A stretch of DNA of 64,000 bases from Asparagopsis taxiformis. Lineage: Eukaryota > Rhodophyta > Florideophyceae > Bonnemaisoniales > Bonnemaisoniaceae. How positions within the stretch are numbered: position 1 is the stretch's first letter; the number at the start of each line of letters is the position of its first letter. The translations under genes and the position numbers were made by a program. The notes beneath the pieces were generated by a model, which was not told the origin of the DNA, did no database searches, and worked only from the letters and a program-made list of their open reading frames with translations. The stretch lies in NCBI GenBank assembly GCA_030407315.1, contig JALQPE010000776.1:1-64000 (forward strand), written 5' to 3'. Positions 1 through 9,751 of this stretch are shown piece by piece.

Positions 1-1371
1 AACTTCGCTTCTTACCTTTACCAGATGAGAGAAGGACGAAACTCCCTGCTGCTTACAGCCGAAGCCGTTTACCAGGGTTCCTTACAGCAAAGTCATCGTA
101 ACGATGACTTTGCTGTAAGGAACCGTTTCCTTGCAGTGGCCGAAGAATTTTTTACCGGGTAAAAAATCAGCAAGAAATTTTACCGGGTAAAAAATTGTGG
201 CCGCTGTAATGTTTTTCTTCTTTCTTACAGCAAAGTCTCGTTACGATGACTTTGCTGTAAGAAAACGTTTCATTACAGCGGCCACAATTTTTTACCCGGT
301 AAAGAAATCATGGCTGCTGTAAATGATTTGTTTTCTTTAGCACAGCAAAGTATCGTAACGATGATGACTTTGCTGTCAGCACCCCCACCCCGGAACTGCC
401 AAAGCTGTAAGCAGTCTGGCTTCACCCTCTCCCCCATTTCTCTACTCCGCCTTCAGCATCCCAGCCTCTCTGGTGACGACTGACGCCTTTCGTTTCCCCC
501 CTCACGCCCCCTCTCGCAATGAAATACTCGTCTATTACCACGATAGGCTACTCGTACTGCCGCCTTAATTTTCCTCTACACACACACTCCCATCCGTCTC
601 TTCCGTACTACGATCTTAGGCTATCCTACCTTACGATTATAGTTGTATAGTGAGTAGCTAGAGTCCTACTTATTGACGACTATAGTGCACCGGAACCGGC
701 GCCGGTTCCCGCCCGGGCGGGTTGAATATATATTTTATGCCGTGAGGCAAGGTACCATATGGTCGCTGTGGCTCACGGCACAAGGAGTAGATTTTGCGAC
801 CAACAGCCGTCCAAACCATCCTCCCGTGATGTTCCCTACTTCACACTTCGCTTCTCATGTGAGACAGCAGGGAGTTTCGTCCTTCTCCCATCTTGGTAAA
901 GGTACCTTTACCAAGAAGGGAGAAGGACGAAACTCCCTGCTGCTTACAGCTGAAGCGTTTACCAGGGTTCCTTACAGCAAAGTCATCGTTACGTGACTTT
1001 GCTGTAAGAAAACAAATCATTACAGCAGCCACGATTTCTTTACCGGGTAAAAAATTGTGGCCGCTGTAATGAAACGTTTTCTTACAGCAAAGTCATCGTA
1101 ACGATGACTTTGCTGTAAGGAACCGTTTCCTTGCAGTGGCCAAAGAATTTTTTACCGGGTAAAAAATCAGCAAGAAATTTTACCGGGTAAAAAATTGTGG
1201 CCGCTGTAATGTTTTGCTTTCTTACAGCAAAGTCATCGTTACGATGACTTTGCTGTAAGAAAACGTTTCATTACAGCGGCCACAATTTTTTTACCCGGTA
1301 AAGAAATCATGGCTGCTGTAATGATTTGTTTTCTTACAGCAAAGTCATCGTAACGATGACTTTGCTGTCAG
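1..1371. repeat. Array of long perfect palindromes
   Basis: About seven copies of a 39-bp palindrome occur, with arm CTTACAGCAAAGTCATCGT, near 82-120, 223-261, 341-380, 971-1008, 1081-1119, 1221-1259 and 1333-1371. The first extends to a 49-bp perfect palindrome (76-124, centre 100). A 78-bp near-perfect palindrome at 865-942 is centred on GGTACC. Shorter palindromes built on TTTTACCGGGTAAAA recur near 150, 180, 1150 and 1180. Positions 385-670 are pyrimidine-rich and show no structure. Short open frames here are by-products of the repeats. The array lies about 300 bp beyond the 3' end of the ParB-methyltransferase-SET pseudogene. It may be a subterminal array or a binding-site cluster. Confidence 0.9.
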
Positions 1372-1674
1372 CATCCCCGGTAAACGGCCCGCACTGTAAT
1401 GGGGTGACTGCTTCTCCTACATCGCTCTGTTACTGGTGTTCTACATGCTGCGTTGCTACACAATTTCGCACTCACATCTTTCTAGTTTCTCTCCCTTTCG
1501 TATCATAGGTATAGCAGTTGAAAAGTGGATAGTTTGCACTCCAGGCCGCAGATGCCTTCCTGCAGTCATGTCACGATTGTTGTAGTGTAGTCTATAATAT
1601 CTAGCGCTCTTGGAAGATGATGCACAGTCTATTGTCTCTGTCAATGCGTGTTTACTCAAATCTATCAAAGTAGC
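1372..1674. other. Intergenic, no feature seen
   Basis: This is roughly 300 bp between the palindrome array and the 3' end of the methyltransferase-SET pseudogene. I see no long palindrome, tandem repeat or convincing open frame. It may hold the 3' untranslated region of the adjacent minus-strand gene. Confidence 0.5.
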
Positions 1675-4600
1675 TCAGTTAGCTGGCCAATATTTTCTAC
1701 CATAGTCAGCAAATATCTCCTCATCAGCTTCAACGTCTCTGGTCAGAACGACCTTGACAGCATGGGGATTCTTGATATTCGAAGCAAAGTCCGGTTTGTC
1801 TATGGCATCGCCTTGTCGAAACTCGGCTGACTGTGTTCGACTCACCTCGGTCGCTTTCTCCGTTCCGTCAATGACCCGACAATCATTGAGGTAGCTGGTA
1901 CAATTATAGACCGCTGGAACGAGCCAGACCTTCCGAACAGGTGCACCCTCCCTATGTACGTGGTTTCCAATTCCATGTTGTAGTCCTGGAACCTCTGTCC
2001 TGTGCACCCAAATCCTTCCGGGCCGTACATCACTGATCTCTGCGGTTCCGAGTCTCGAATCTTCGCATAGAAAATCGTCCCGTTGTACCAGCCAATGACC
2101 GTCCCCTTCTTCAGTTTCTTCGCCGCGAATACGCCAAACCCACCACCTCTTACCTCCGATTGCGAAACATAGACACCGTAGAATGCGGCATCAGCAGCCA
2201 GAATCGCGTCCGGGTCTATGCTCCAAAACGAGTGCATGTCTCGGCCGGCCACGGTCCATAGGCACCCCGCTCAATCTGTGAAGCATAGAACCGTCCTTCT
2301 TCATTGACGCAACGAACACAAGCAGATGGTTCGGCAATGCTGTCACAGCAGGTAAACCTTCTGGTGCATCTGAGATGTGCTTCTGACGAAGCCTTGGAGC
2401 TTTTCCTGTGACCGGTACCGACTCGTCCCCAAGAATACTCTCCACCTCACGCTGCAAGATCCCCCCATATCGCCCGGCTTTCACCTCACTGACGAAAGCA
2501 TGCAGTATCCACTCCTGCGATGCATCGTGGCACCTTTTTCCTTCTCACACCCCATGAACGACGATACGTACCATCCCTCAACGTCATACACGCTATGGCT
2601 GTGCTGTATGTTCCCGAGAAGAAATCCATCACGATATCGTTCTGCTTCGAAAATCGTTCCAGAAGCTCACGAAGAGTGGTCAACGCCTTCTGCTCATGGC
2701 GCAGTCGGTTGTTCTGCCCATCGTATTGAGCTTCACCAGCCGACAACCTCGGAACGTTGTCAATCGCGTTGGTGAACCCAGGGTGCCTCGATATGTCCGG
2801 ATTGTGCAACCTGTAATCCACCATATCGTATGCAGCCATACCCTTCCCCGCTTATACGCATGGATAACGAAATCGTGCATATTATGCAGTGTGCACGTTT
2901 TCGTCGATGGATTGGACGTAAAGCTGTGTGGTCGGCGAGATAGCACGACTGGAACACTGTCCACAATCATCTTGCCAGGCTCGGCATTTCTGATTGCATC
3001 CATCCATGCCACGAGTTGGCGCACGCTGGAATAGATTAGAGCATGACCGCCAGGCCGAAGAACTCGAACTATTTCACACGCAACACTCGCCAACTCTTCC
3101 GGCTCCAGAATATCGTACTCCGAGTTTTCTCTGCCGCCTTCCCGCCTCGTGTTGAATGGAGGATCAGTGAGCACAAGCTGAACACTGTCCTCCAACACGC
3201 CATCTTCCAGGAAACTAATTTTGTCCTCCACCTCTTTGGCTACATCAGTGGCGTCACAATTCACAGTGTGAATGTAACGCCCCATCACAGCTTCCAGCTT
3301 GGTGACATATTCCGGCTTGGATTCCTTTCCGACGTCAACGAGCGGTGCTTCTGTAGGCGATACAGTGTCAACCTCCATAGCGTCATCCTCGGCCGCACCT
3401 TCTCTTGTTGCTGTTTCGCTAGCAACCGCCGCATTATCGTCCTCTCCACCACCGCGCTCCAGCCTAGCCTTCTTCCTCTGTGGCTCCAGACTATCCTCTT
3501 CTATATCCTCGCTGCCATTGTTTGGCACTGCTGCGGATATTTCCATCTGCGCAGGTGCACCTTCAAGGATGCCAGGCTCGGGCGTATCCTCAAGACTGTG
3601 CAACTCATCCATGGTCAGAGGAAGCTTTCGTTGCTCTCGGGTTCGCAATAACCAAGCCTTCAGCCTCCTCTGACCATCCAGGGCATGAGACGTGTTCAAC
3701 TTGGCTCGCATGAACGAGTTCAATCCGAACTTGTCAGGAGTGTCGAAAAGCAAGGCTCGAAGTCTCTGCATCAGCTGACCACGCTCGGCGAACACATTCA
3801 CCTCAGTGACACATTGGCGTATCGACAGCAGGAAGGCGCTTGTCAATGATCGCAGCCTTGCATCCACAGCCACTGGAAGGTCGGCACAGAACCCGTTTTC
3901 ACTGTCTACAGTTTTCGGGACAATGGTCAGGTTTTCCGATGCTCCTCGACCGCGCAGCCATCAGACCGATTCGGGAGTGACCTGAAGCAAAGGCTCGCAG
4001 GATCGAATACCATGAACGGCCAGCACATCGATTCAACATCCTCATACCCCAACACTCTTGCCCCGGTATCCCACGCAGCTAACACACGGTCGACAACAAA
4101 TCCAAGCTGGTTGGCTTGCGCACTGGATGTTGCAATTCCAACCATTCCACCACCACCAATGGCCCCGGATGTGGCTCTGGCCCGCCTAGATGGCGCACTG
4201 CCCATCTCCTTACTGCGAATAGCCAAGATACACTGGCACATCATAACCATCAGCCTCCTGAACCGCTTCTGGCTAGCCTGCAAAGAATCTTGCATGTCGG
4301 ATGTAGCGCCGTCTAGAAAGTACCTGCTCGAAAGCAGTTCGCGGTTCAGTGGAGAGGACAATTCTCCGCGGGGTGTCTTGCCAAACATTTCGACGGCACG
4401 AGAACTAGTCACCCCCACCTGTTTCGGAAACTCAACCATCCTCGGAGAATCACCCATCTCTGCATTGAGTCCCCATGCATGACAAAACATTTGCCACAGA
4501 CGCAAATCAATCGCACTCGAATCTTCTGCTCGGTGATACGGCCGAAGCACAGCCAGGATAGACATGCATGAGCTGTACTGCGGTTTACCACTCAGGCTTG

Positions 4601-5133
4601 AAGCAATTTGGCCGCTTGGATCGCAGGACTTGATCCAGCCCAACACATCGGCCATCCTCACAGACGAAATATGAGCGTACTTGTCCTTTCCTTTTTGGAC
4701 CCAGTACTCGTCTCTGAGATCAACGGCGATCATCAGATACTCAACAAACATCATGCGCCTTTGCAGGCCTGCAATGTCGTTGGATGTCGTCGCTCTCACA
4801 CGGTCCAGCACAACAGCAGTACTGCTGTTGGTGTCCGCCACGATAGACTCTTCTCGCATAGGAATCGTAACGCCAGGAGGAAAGACGCCCTTCTCCATTC
4901 CACGTACAATTGCCATGCAGCGGTGCGCTCCATCCAATATCTCCAGAACGCCTTCTCGAAACCTGCCAGTCACGGGATGAGCTGTGTCATAACCGCTGTT
5001 GCGAATGCTCTCCATGAGCGCTTCCACATGACTTGCATCAACATCGCGAATCGATACGAATTGCTGACTTGATTGGGTCGATGAACACCCATCCGTCGTG
5101 CTTTTCACCGTGATTGTGGAACGTTCCTTCCAT
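1675..5133 (-). pseudogene. Broken ParB-DNA methyltransferase-SET fusion, copy 1
   Basis: Colinear over its whole length with the intact 1169-residue protein at 46102-49611. From the 5' end it holds a ParB-like domain with ILDGAHR (about 4910-4930), a middle domain, an acidic linker, methyltransferase motif IV TDPPFNTRR (near 3150), the FSGTYSTA nucleotide-binding motif (near 2600), and a SET domain with GWYNGT, SYLND and EEIFADYGRKYW (2250-1680). It is split by single-base indels. Two deletions near 5065-5085 are absent from the sister copy at 34500. Others lie near 3910, 2850, 2565, 2490, 2245 and 1985, so no long product can be made. I place the start at the ATG at 5133 because the sister copy is in frame from there. 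It is transcribed away from the family-B gene at 5647. Class and likely target are discussed at the intact copy. Confidence 0.85.
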
Positions 5134-5646
5134 GGCGAACAAAGGTAGAGTTTTTAAGAAAGGGATAGTTGGTTGCTGCTTGACCAGGGTGGCGCAAAGC
5201 AGAAGTTGGTTGTTTAAAACAAAGTGTCAGCGAGTGGTAGCACTTCGGTGGCTGTTTCCTTTCCACCCCTGTCCGAACCTTTACAAGATAACTACATCGA
5301 CTGTTAGCTCAATAATCAATGTAATACTAAAGTAATACTCAAAATATTTTTCCATGCAATTTATTGGGCCCCGTAACATCTCTAAGCGTATCTTTGTAGT
5401 CCAATCGTATGCATCCGACATTCACTTCTAGAACGATTATTCACATCAAATTTTATGCTGCAATCAGTTCATGGCAGACATCATCCACACTGACGTGTCA
5501 ATTTTGTCAATTGTCCATTCTATTTCTACACCACCTAAACATCTCTTCTGGACCTTTCCAATCCTCCTAGTATATACTACTCTTTAGCAGAAGGTAACGG
5601 TTAGGCTTTCACTAATACAACAATTCTATCCCATAGCTATCCCAAC
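5134..5646. promoter_or_regulatory. Divergent promoter region between ParB-MTase-SET and B1
   Basis: This 513-bp gap separates two divergently transcribed genes and is conserved in unit 1' (34569-35081). A TATATA box at 5571-5576 lies 71 bp upstream of the B1 start codon, a plausible spacing for a short eukaryotic 5' leader. No long palindrome is visible. An apparent 73-codon frame at 5114-5335 is not convincing. Confidence 0.5.
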
Positions 5647-7008
5647 ATGCTTCCTCTCGCTCCAAACGACGTTATAGAAGTTCAATGGGAACTTCGGCCG
5701 TTTGGGAGGAAACGAAAAATTGTGTGGTGGTCTGCAATCGTCAAGGAAATTACTCAGGTCAAGACCGAAACAGACCCATTCCTCCATGCATTGCTCGAAT
5801 ACAAAGCTGAATATGGTTTCGACTCTACCCTTTCTCAAGTCAAGATTTCAGATCGTAACGAGCTCGTCGACAAGGATTCCGGAAGGGTTCTCCCGTGGCG
5901 AAGTGGTGAGCTTCGCAGTATGGACTCACCTGCATCCCCAGCAGAGAGAGACCCGGACTACGGCATTGACCACACTCGCCACCGCCACCGCGGCATCCTT
6001 CAAGATTGCACTGCGGATCAAATGAAGAAGACCATAGCAGAAATGCTGGCAAGATTGGAAAAGCTGGAGTCAGCTGCCAAACATCCTCTTCCCCCTCCAT
6101 TCGATTCCAACAGCTCCATGACCTCCTCTGCTCTGACTGTATGTAGCATTCTGTTTCAGAAGCTTGGTGTGTACACGGACAAGCCCCTCTCCCTCCGGAT
6201 GACAAAATCCGAGCACTCCAGGGGAATGCGACAAACATCGCAAGAAGAAATCAGAGTACAGGCTGACTGCTCCCTTGCTCAATTCCGCACTATTGCCATT
6301 CAATGCAAGGCGAAAGAGAATCGTGATGTTCTCTTCCTGCCGTCCTTTGAGGACATCACCTTTCCCTCTGGAAATGAGTCGGATCTTTCCATCATTTTCC
6401 CCACCTTTCAGGCACTATGTGACTCCATAGGTACCTCGCAACACGGGTTCCAGAAAATATTGGTGAAGAGCAGGGCGGAACGCGATGGAGGCAGCTCATC
6501 GATTGTCCGAATTTTAGGAAATCTAGTCGACGTTGACTGCTCTCATGATGCTCCTTCTTCCGCATTTCTCGTCGGCTCATCTGCTTACGTCCTGTCCAGC
6601 CCAGACCAACGTATGACAGTTCTTTGCAGAGACTCCTACGAGTTTGACCATGTCAACAATACATTTTTACATCCCCTATGTCTTAGCCAACTATCACAGT
6701 CTAGCATCGTGGACTCTTTCCACCTACGTGATAAGGCTACTGTTACTTATGGAGCAACGTTTTCGTTACTGTGGAGACGTATTCAGCGCCGAGCTTGTTA
6801 CAGCACTTTCCAGCCTCTATCAACCGCAGAGACGTTTGGTACACTACATCTACGCTTACCTTGCTGTATTTTCAGTGGTACTACTATATGCCAGGAGCTT
6901 GAAGACATTGGCTATGAGGCTATCTCTCGTCTTGGCTTCAATGCGGATTCAGACACTACCCACCCACCCTCTCCTCCACCTGCCACCTGCAGTCCGGAGC
7001 AAAAATGA
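5647..7008 (+). CDS. Family-B protein with Tudor/Agenet-like N terminus (B1)
   Basis: 453 residues, intact, no family recognised with certainty. Residues 9-32 fit a pattern shared by three paralogs in this window: I-E-V-x-W, a basic R-x-R-K stretch, then V-W-W-x-A-x-V. This resembles the start of Tudor or Agenet chromatin-binding barrels, where an aromatic cage reads methylated residues; that is inference. A second conserved block, E-x-G-F-D-S, follows at 55-60. Residues 125-144 form a short predicted coiled coil, and the rest is a conserved domain without a known motif. The paralogs are at 19393-20763 (whole) and 44639-45370 (truncated); a near-identical copy is at 35082-36443. It lies divergent to the ParB-methyltransferase-SET gene and convergent with family C. 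A chromatin-reader role is a guess. Confidence 0.75.
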   Translation: MLPLAPNDVIEVQWELRPFGRKRKIVWWSAIVKEITQVKTETDPFLHALLEYKAEYGFDSTLSQVKISDRNELVDKDSGRVLPWRSGELRSMDSPASPAERDPDYGIDHTRHRHRGILQDCTADQMKKTIAEMLARLEKLESAAKHPLPPPFDSNSSMTSSALTVCSILFQKLGVYTDKPLSLRMTKSEHSRGMRQTSQEEIRVQADCSLAQFRTIAIQCKAKENRDVLFLPSFEDITFPSGNESDLSIIFPTFQALCDSIGTSQHGFQKILVKSRAERDGGSSSIVRILGNLVDVDCSHDAPSSAFLVGSSAYVLSSPDQRMTVLCRDSYEFDHVNNTFLHPLCLSQLSQSSIVDSFHLRDKATVTYGATFSLLWRRIQRRACYSTFQPLSTAETFGTLHLRLPCCIFSGTTICQELEDIGYEAISRLGFNADSDTTHPPSPPPATCSPEQK

Positions 7009-7283
7009 TAAAGCACACCTATCCGTAGTTATCCTGTTCCTGGGTATTCCATTCTAGAGCTCCTGTGGCCATCAATTTCTAGTAAAGACGGATACCCTCG
7101 CCCCTTCCTACTTCGACTATTCCACTACCTGTCTCTGCGCTGTTCCTTCGACTTGACACTATCGTCTGACTGGTTTCCTGATGTCTCGCACCTATCTACT
7201 TCCATCTATTACAAAATTCACCTCAACAGAAATTTTATTTCTTCATTCTTCGTCTACTACACCGAAACTGGTTTCATCCGATA

Positions 7284-8810
7284 CTACTCCCCTTCATTCT
7301 CGATTTCATCATCGACGAATACCTTCACATATTCTGCATCTCCTCCGTCCTCTTCCATAGACCTGAAGCTCTCCTCCAGCACTGATTCCCCCCCATCGTC
7401 TACGTTCAGTTCTTCATATCTATCACGCGATATAGTCAAAACCTCCTCATTCATGAACCGACTACTCACCCGCTCCCCGGGAAGAAGCAGTTTCACTGCT
7501 TCATTGATTTCCCGGATTTGCGCTCCTTCCACCTCTGTTCCACTTTGAAATTTCAAAATCGTTCGGAACCCGTATGCAAGTATGTAGATGAATTGCAAGG
7601 AGTATTCTGAACGTCGCAGGAACATGTTCTTATCAGAACATTGCGTGTAGGCGACTGCAAAGTTCAGTGCAACCTCTACTAAATTGATCCTCCTAGTCAA
7701 AAACCTCTTGTCCGGTTCTCCAATTATTTGAACTTCGTACTCGACTTTGAATAGCATTTCTTTTCGCACTGCAATGAAGTCGCGAAGAATCTTCATATTC
7801 TTGTCATCCATTGCTGCACGCTCCGCTGCATTCATTTTCCTCTGCGCCGAGTACAGACTTGGAACTGACTCAATGTCCAGCCCACCGTCGTGCAAATGAT
7901 GCTCCATTCGGACTGAACCTTGAAACCCACTGTATAGAACGAATCCAAGATCTCGGATGAACCGGTTTCGCACATGATCTCTGGACTTGTTCATAAACCC
8001 GGTCACTGCTGTGAGTGCCGATTTCGTCACAGTGATGCCTACCTCCTTTCTGTGCAACGGCCCATTGTCTCCAACCTTTCTTCGCTTCTGCTTTCGAGCG
8101 GCCCCATCACTTCCCTCGGACGTCCCATGCATTCCATCCATGCGAGCAGAGTCCGTTCCGCGAATTGTCTCCTCAATGGTCCCGGTAGTCACATACCCCC
8201 GCGCCCTCCACCGTTCGATACCTTCCGACGTTCCATTGGAGCTGGAACGGTCTCCTCCCTCTCTGAAAGAATTGTTTTGACACGTATTCTTGATTAAAGA
8301 GGTCACAACTTGGCAGCGCAATTCAATGTGGTTCCGGCCGGCAAGCGTCCTATTGAACACATCCTTTCGCTCATTGCTCTGCCTGGCGAACATCAGCGTA
8401 TTGATTAGCTGGCATCCGTTGAAATGCCTATCCCTCTTATCCACCATTGCCTTCGTGTACGTTGGAACAACAGCACACAGCACAGCACACACCATTTCGA
8501 ACGTGAACGATTTCTCCGCATCCTGCGCAATGCAGAGACGTTCCCTGTCCTTCTCGGAGGCGATCTTCTTCGGATGTCCTTGTCCCTGGCTCAGAAGCCC
8601 ATCGACGATGCTCTTGACCTCCTGCATATCGGTGTTTAGCATGGAGACAGTCTTGGCGACATTTCCGAGAGTCTCGCGTAATTGAATGGTGCTCTTCTCG
8701 ACGGCATCCATTTTATCACTCAGGGCTTTCAACTCTGCAGTGATGTTCGAAAAGCCCTCACGCGTTATTTCGGAAAATGCGGCGATGCTTACGGAGGTTT
8801 CGGGATTCAT
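7284..8810 (-). CDS. Family-C coiled-coil protein (C1)
   Basis: 508 residues from the ATG at 8810; the open frame extends further upstream but only with non-ATG codons. Residues about 12-75 carry regular heptads (ITAELKALSDKMDAVEKST region) that predict a parallel coiled coil, so the protein probably oligomerises. The remainder is alpha-helical in character with a basic patch KQKRRK near residue 240 and an acidic C terminus. It is homologous to the 591-residue protein at 21357-23132: both share an RDLGFVLYS/EDIGFLLSP block, a V-x-V-A-x-N-F block and a LLPGE/LIPGE motif before the acidic tail. No enzyme motif is visible. It converges on B1, as C2 does on B2. A damaged copy lies at 36719-38244. 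Function unknown. Confidence 0.75.
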   Translation of the reverse strand: MNPETSVSIAAFSEITREGFSNITAELKALSDKMDAVEKSTIQLRETLGNVAKTVSMLNTDMQEVKSIVDGLLSQGQGHPKKIASEKDRERLCIAQDAEKSFTFEMVCAVLCAVVPTYTKAMVDKRDRHFNGCQLINTLMFARQSNERKDVFNRTLAGRNHIELRCQVVTSLIKNTCQNNSFREGGDRSSSNGTSEGIERWRARGYVTTGTIEETIRGTDSARMDGMHGTSEGSDGAARKQKRRKVGDNGPLHRKEVGITVTKSALTAVTGFMNKSRDHVRNRFIRDLGFVLYSGFQGSVRMEHHLHDGGLDIESVPSLYSAQRKMNAAERAAMDDKNMKILRDFIAVRKEMLFKVEYEVQIIGEPDKRFLTRRINLVEVALNFAVAYTQCSDKNMFLRRSEYSLQFIYILAYGFRTILKFQSGTEVEGAQIREINEAVKLLLPGERVSSRFMNEEVLTISRDRYEELNVDDGGESVLEESFRSMEEDGGDAEYVKVFVDDEIENEGE

Positions 8811-9305
8811 CTTGACCTTGCAATTGGAGTTTGCTAAAAGGAGAATTGCTTTGAAGGATGTCACGCTTAGTACAGCAGTGTTGTAGCAAATATCATTTCA
8901 GTGGATGCATCCATCCTGGTCTACTCTACATAATAATAATGCTTCCCAGTGCTCCGTAACGGTTATTTTCATAATTTAGTGGTGGATGGTGCGTATTCTT
9001 TCCTTTGCCACCACCCACGTCCTGTGCATACCACACCTCGCTACCAGACTGACGTCTCCTACTAGACACTTTCAATGCAAAGATAGATAGGTATAATTTG
9101 AAATGCTAAACTCAACATATTATAGCTACTATGTACATTCTCTCCTTACGGTGAGACAAACCAGATATGTTCTGTTCTCCCAATCTTCCTTTCTCCAACG
9201 TCCTATTCAGCATCTAGCTTCCCCGCACCCAACTATCTGTAAAGCACCATCACAATTAATATAGTCGTATACCACACACCATTCCAATATTTACCTTCAC
9301 ACCAA
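8811..9305. other. Noncoding 5' side of C1
   Basis: About 500 bp between the C1 start and the terminal palindrome array. It presumably holds the C1 promoter; an AT-rich stretch near 8930-8945 is the only candidate element. No repeats are visible. It is conserved with small indels at 38245-38753. Confidence 0.4.
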
Positions 9306-9711
9306 CACTATGCTCCATATTTCCTCTAAGTCCACTCCACCAGACAGTGTTGTCAAACAATGCACGGTACTACCCGCAGACAATACAATTTGCTATCTAC
9401 ACTACTGTCTACAGATTTCCCCAGACAGTGCAGTAATACAGTACAATGTATTGTCTCAGACAGTAAAATGTACTGTCTGCACATACTGTCTGGCGGCAAC
9501 ACTTCCGGACAGTAAAATTTACTGTTCTGGACAGTAAATTTTACTGTTTTTGGTACTGTCCAGATTTCGTGCCAGTTTACTGCTGCAGCAGTATTCTGAA
9601 ATTTCCAGACAGTAAATTTTACTGTCTCCGCGCACTGTCTTGGCCAGACAGTAATTTTTACTGTCTCAGACAGTAAATTTACTGTCTGTTTTCATTCTCA
9701 ACACCGTAGTG
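9306..9711. repeat. Terminal palindrome array and TAGTG terminus of unit 1
   Basis: Several short palindromes with the core AGTAAATTTTACT inside CAGACAGT...ACTGTCTG arms are packed between about 9350 and 9690. The array ends in TTCTCAACACCGTAGTG at 9711, where similarity to the copy at 38754-39159 also ends. The array begins with CACTA at 9306-9310, so a 406-bp CACTA...TAGTG insertion is an alternative reading. I prefer the array as the subterminal region of the whole unit, because both copies lose similarity exactly at its end. Confidence 0.75.
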
Positions 9712-9751
9712 CTATGCACTGCAATGGTAGAACAGTATCTACTTGCCTCAG

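Larger units (their letters stand above)
1..9711. mobile_element. Unit 1: large CACTA-like element, left end outside window
   Basis: This block carries a palindrome array, a broken ParB-methyltransferase-SET gene, family-B and family-C genes and a terminal palindrome array. Its right end is set by comparison: positions 4286-9711 are nearly identical to 33719-39159, and both copies stop matching directly after CACCGTAGTG. The flanks differ: a transposase fragment follows here and a ParB-dioxygenase gene follows the other copy. An end in TAGTG (CACTA on the other strand) with subterminal repeats is typical of the CACTA superfamily. The left terminus is not in the window. Unit status is inferred; the shared right boundary is seen directly. 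Confidence 0.6.

Noticed and set aside
673..996. 107-codon frame at the left end
   Set aside because: It reads through the 78-bp palindrome and shows no protein-like pattern.
1675..5133. Introns explaining the broken ParB-MTase-SET reading frame
   Set aside because: Breaks are one-base shifts with no inserted sequence and no GT-AG pairs; the paralog at 46102 is colinear and intron-free.
9702..9711. Helitron 3' end
   Set aside because: The unit ends in GTAGTG rather than CTRR followed by T, the hairpins are numerous and not a single subterminal one, and the helicase is UPF1-like rather than a Pif1-type Rep-helicase.
9306..9711. A separate 406-bp CACTA...TAGTG MITE
   Set aside because: Possible from the ends alone, but the two copies of the larger 5.4-kb block lose similarity exactly at its right end, which fits a terminus of the whole unit better.
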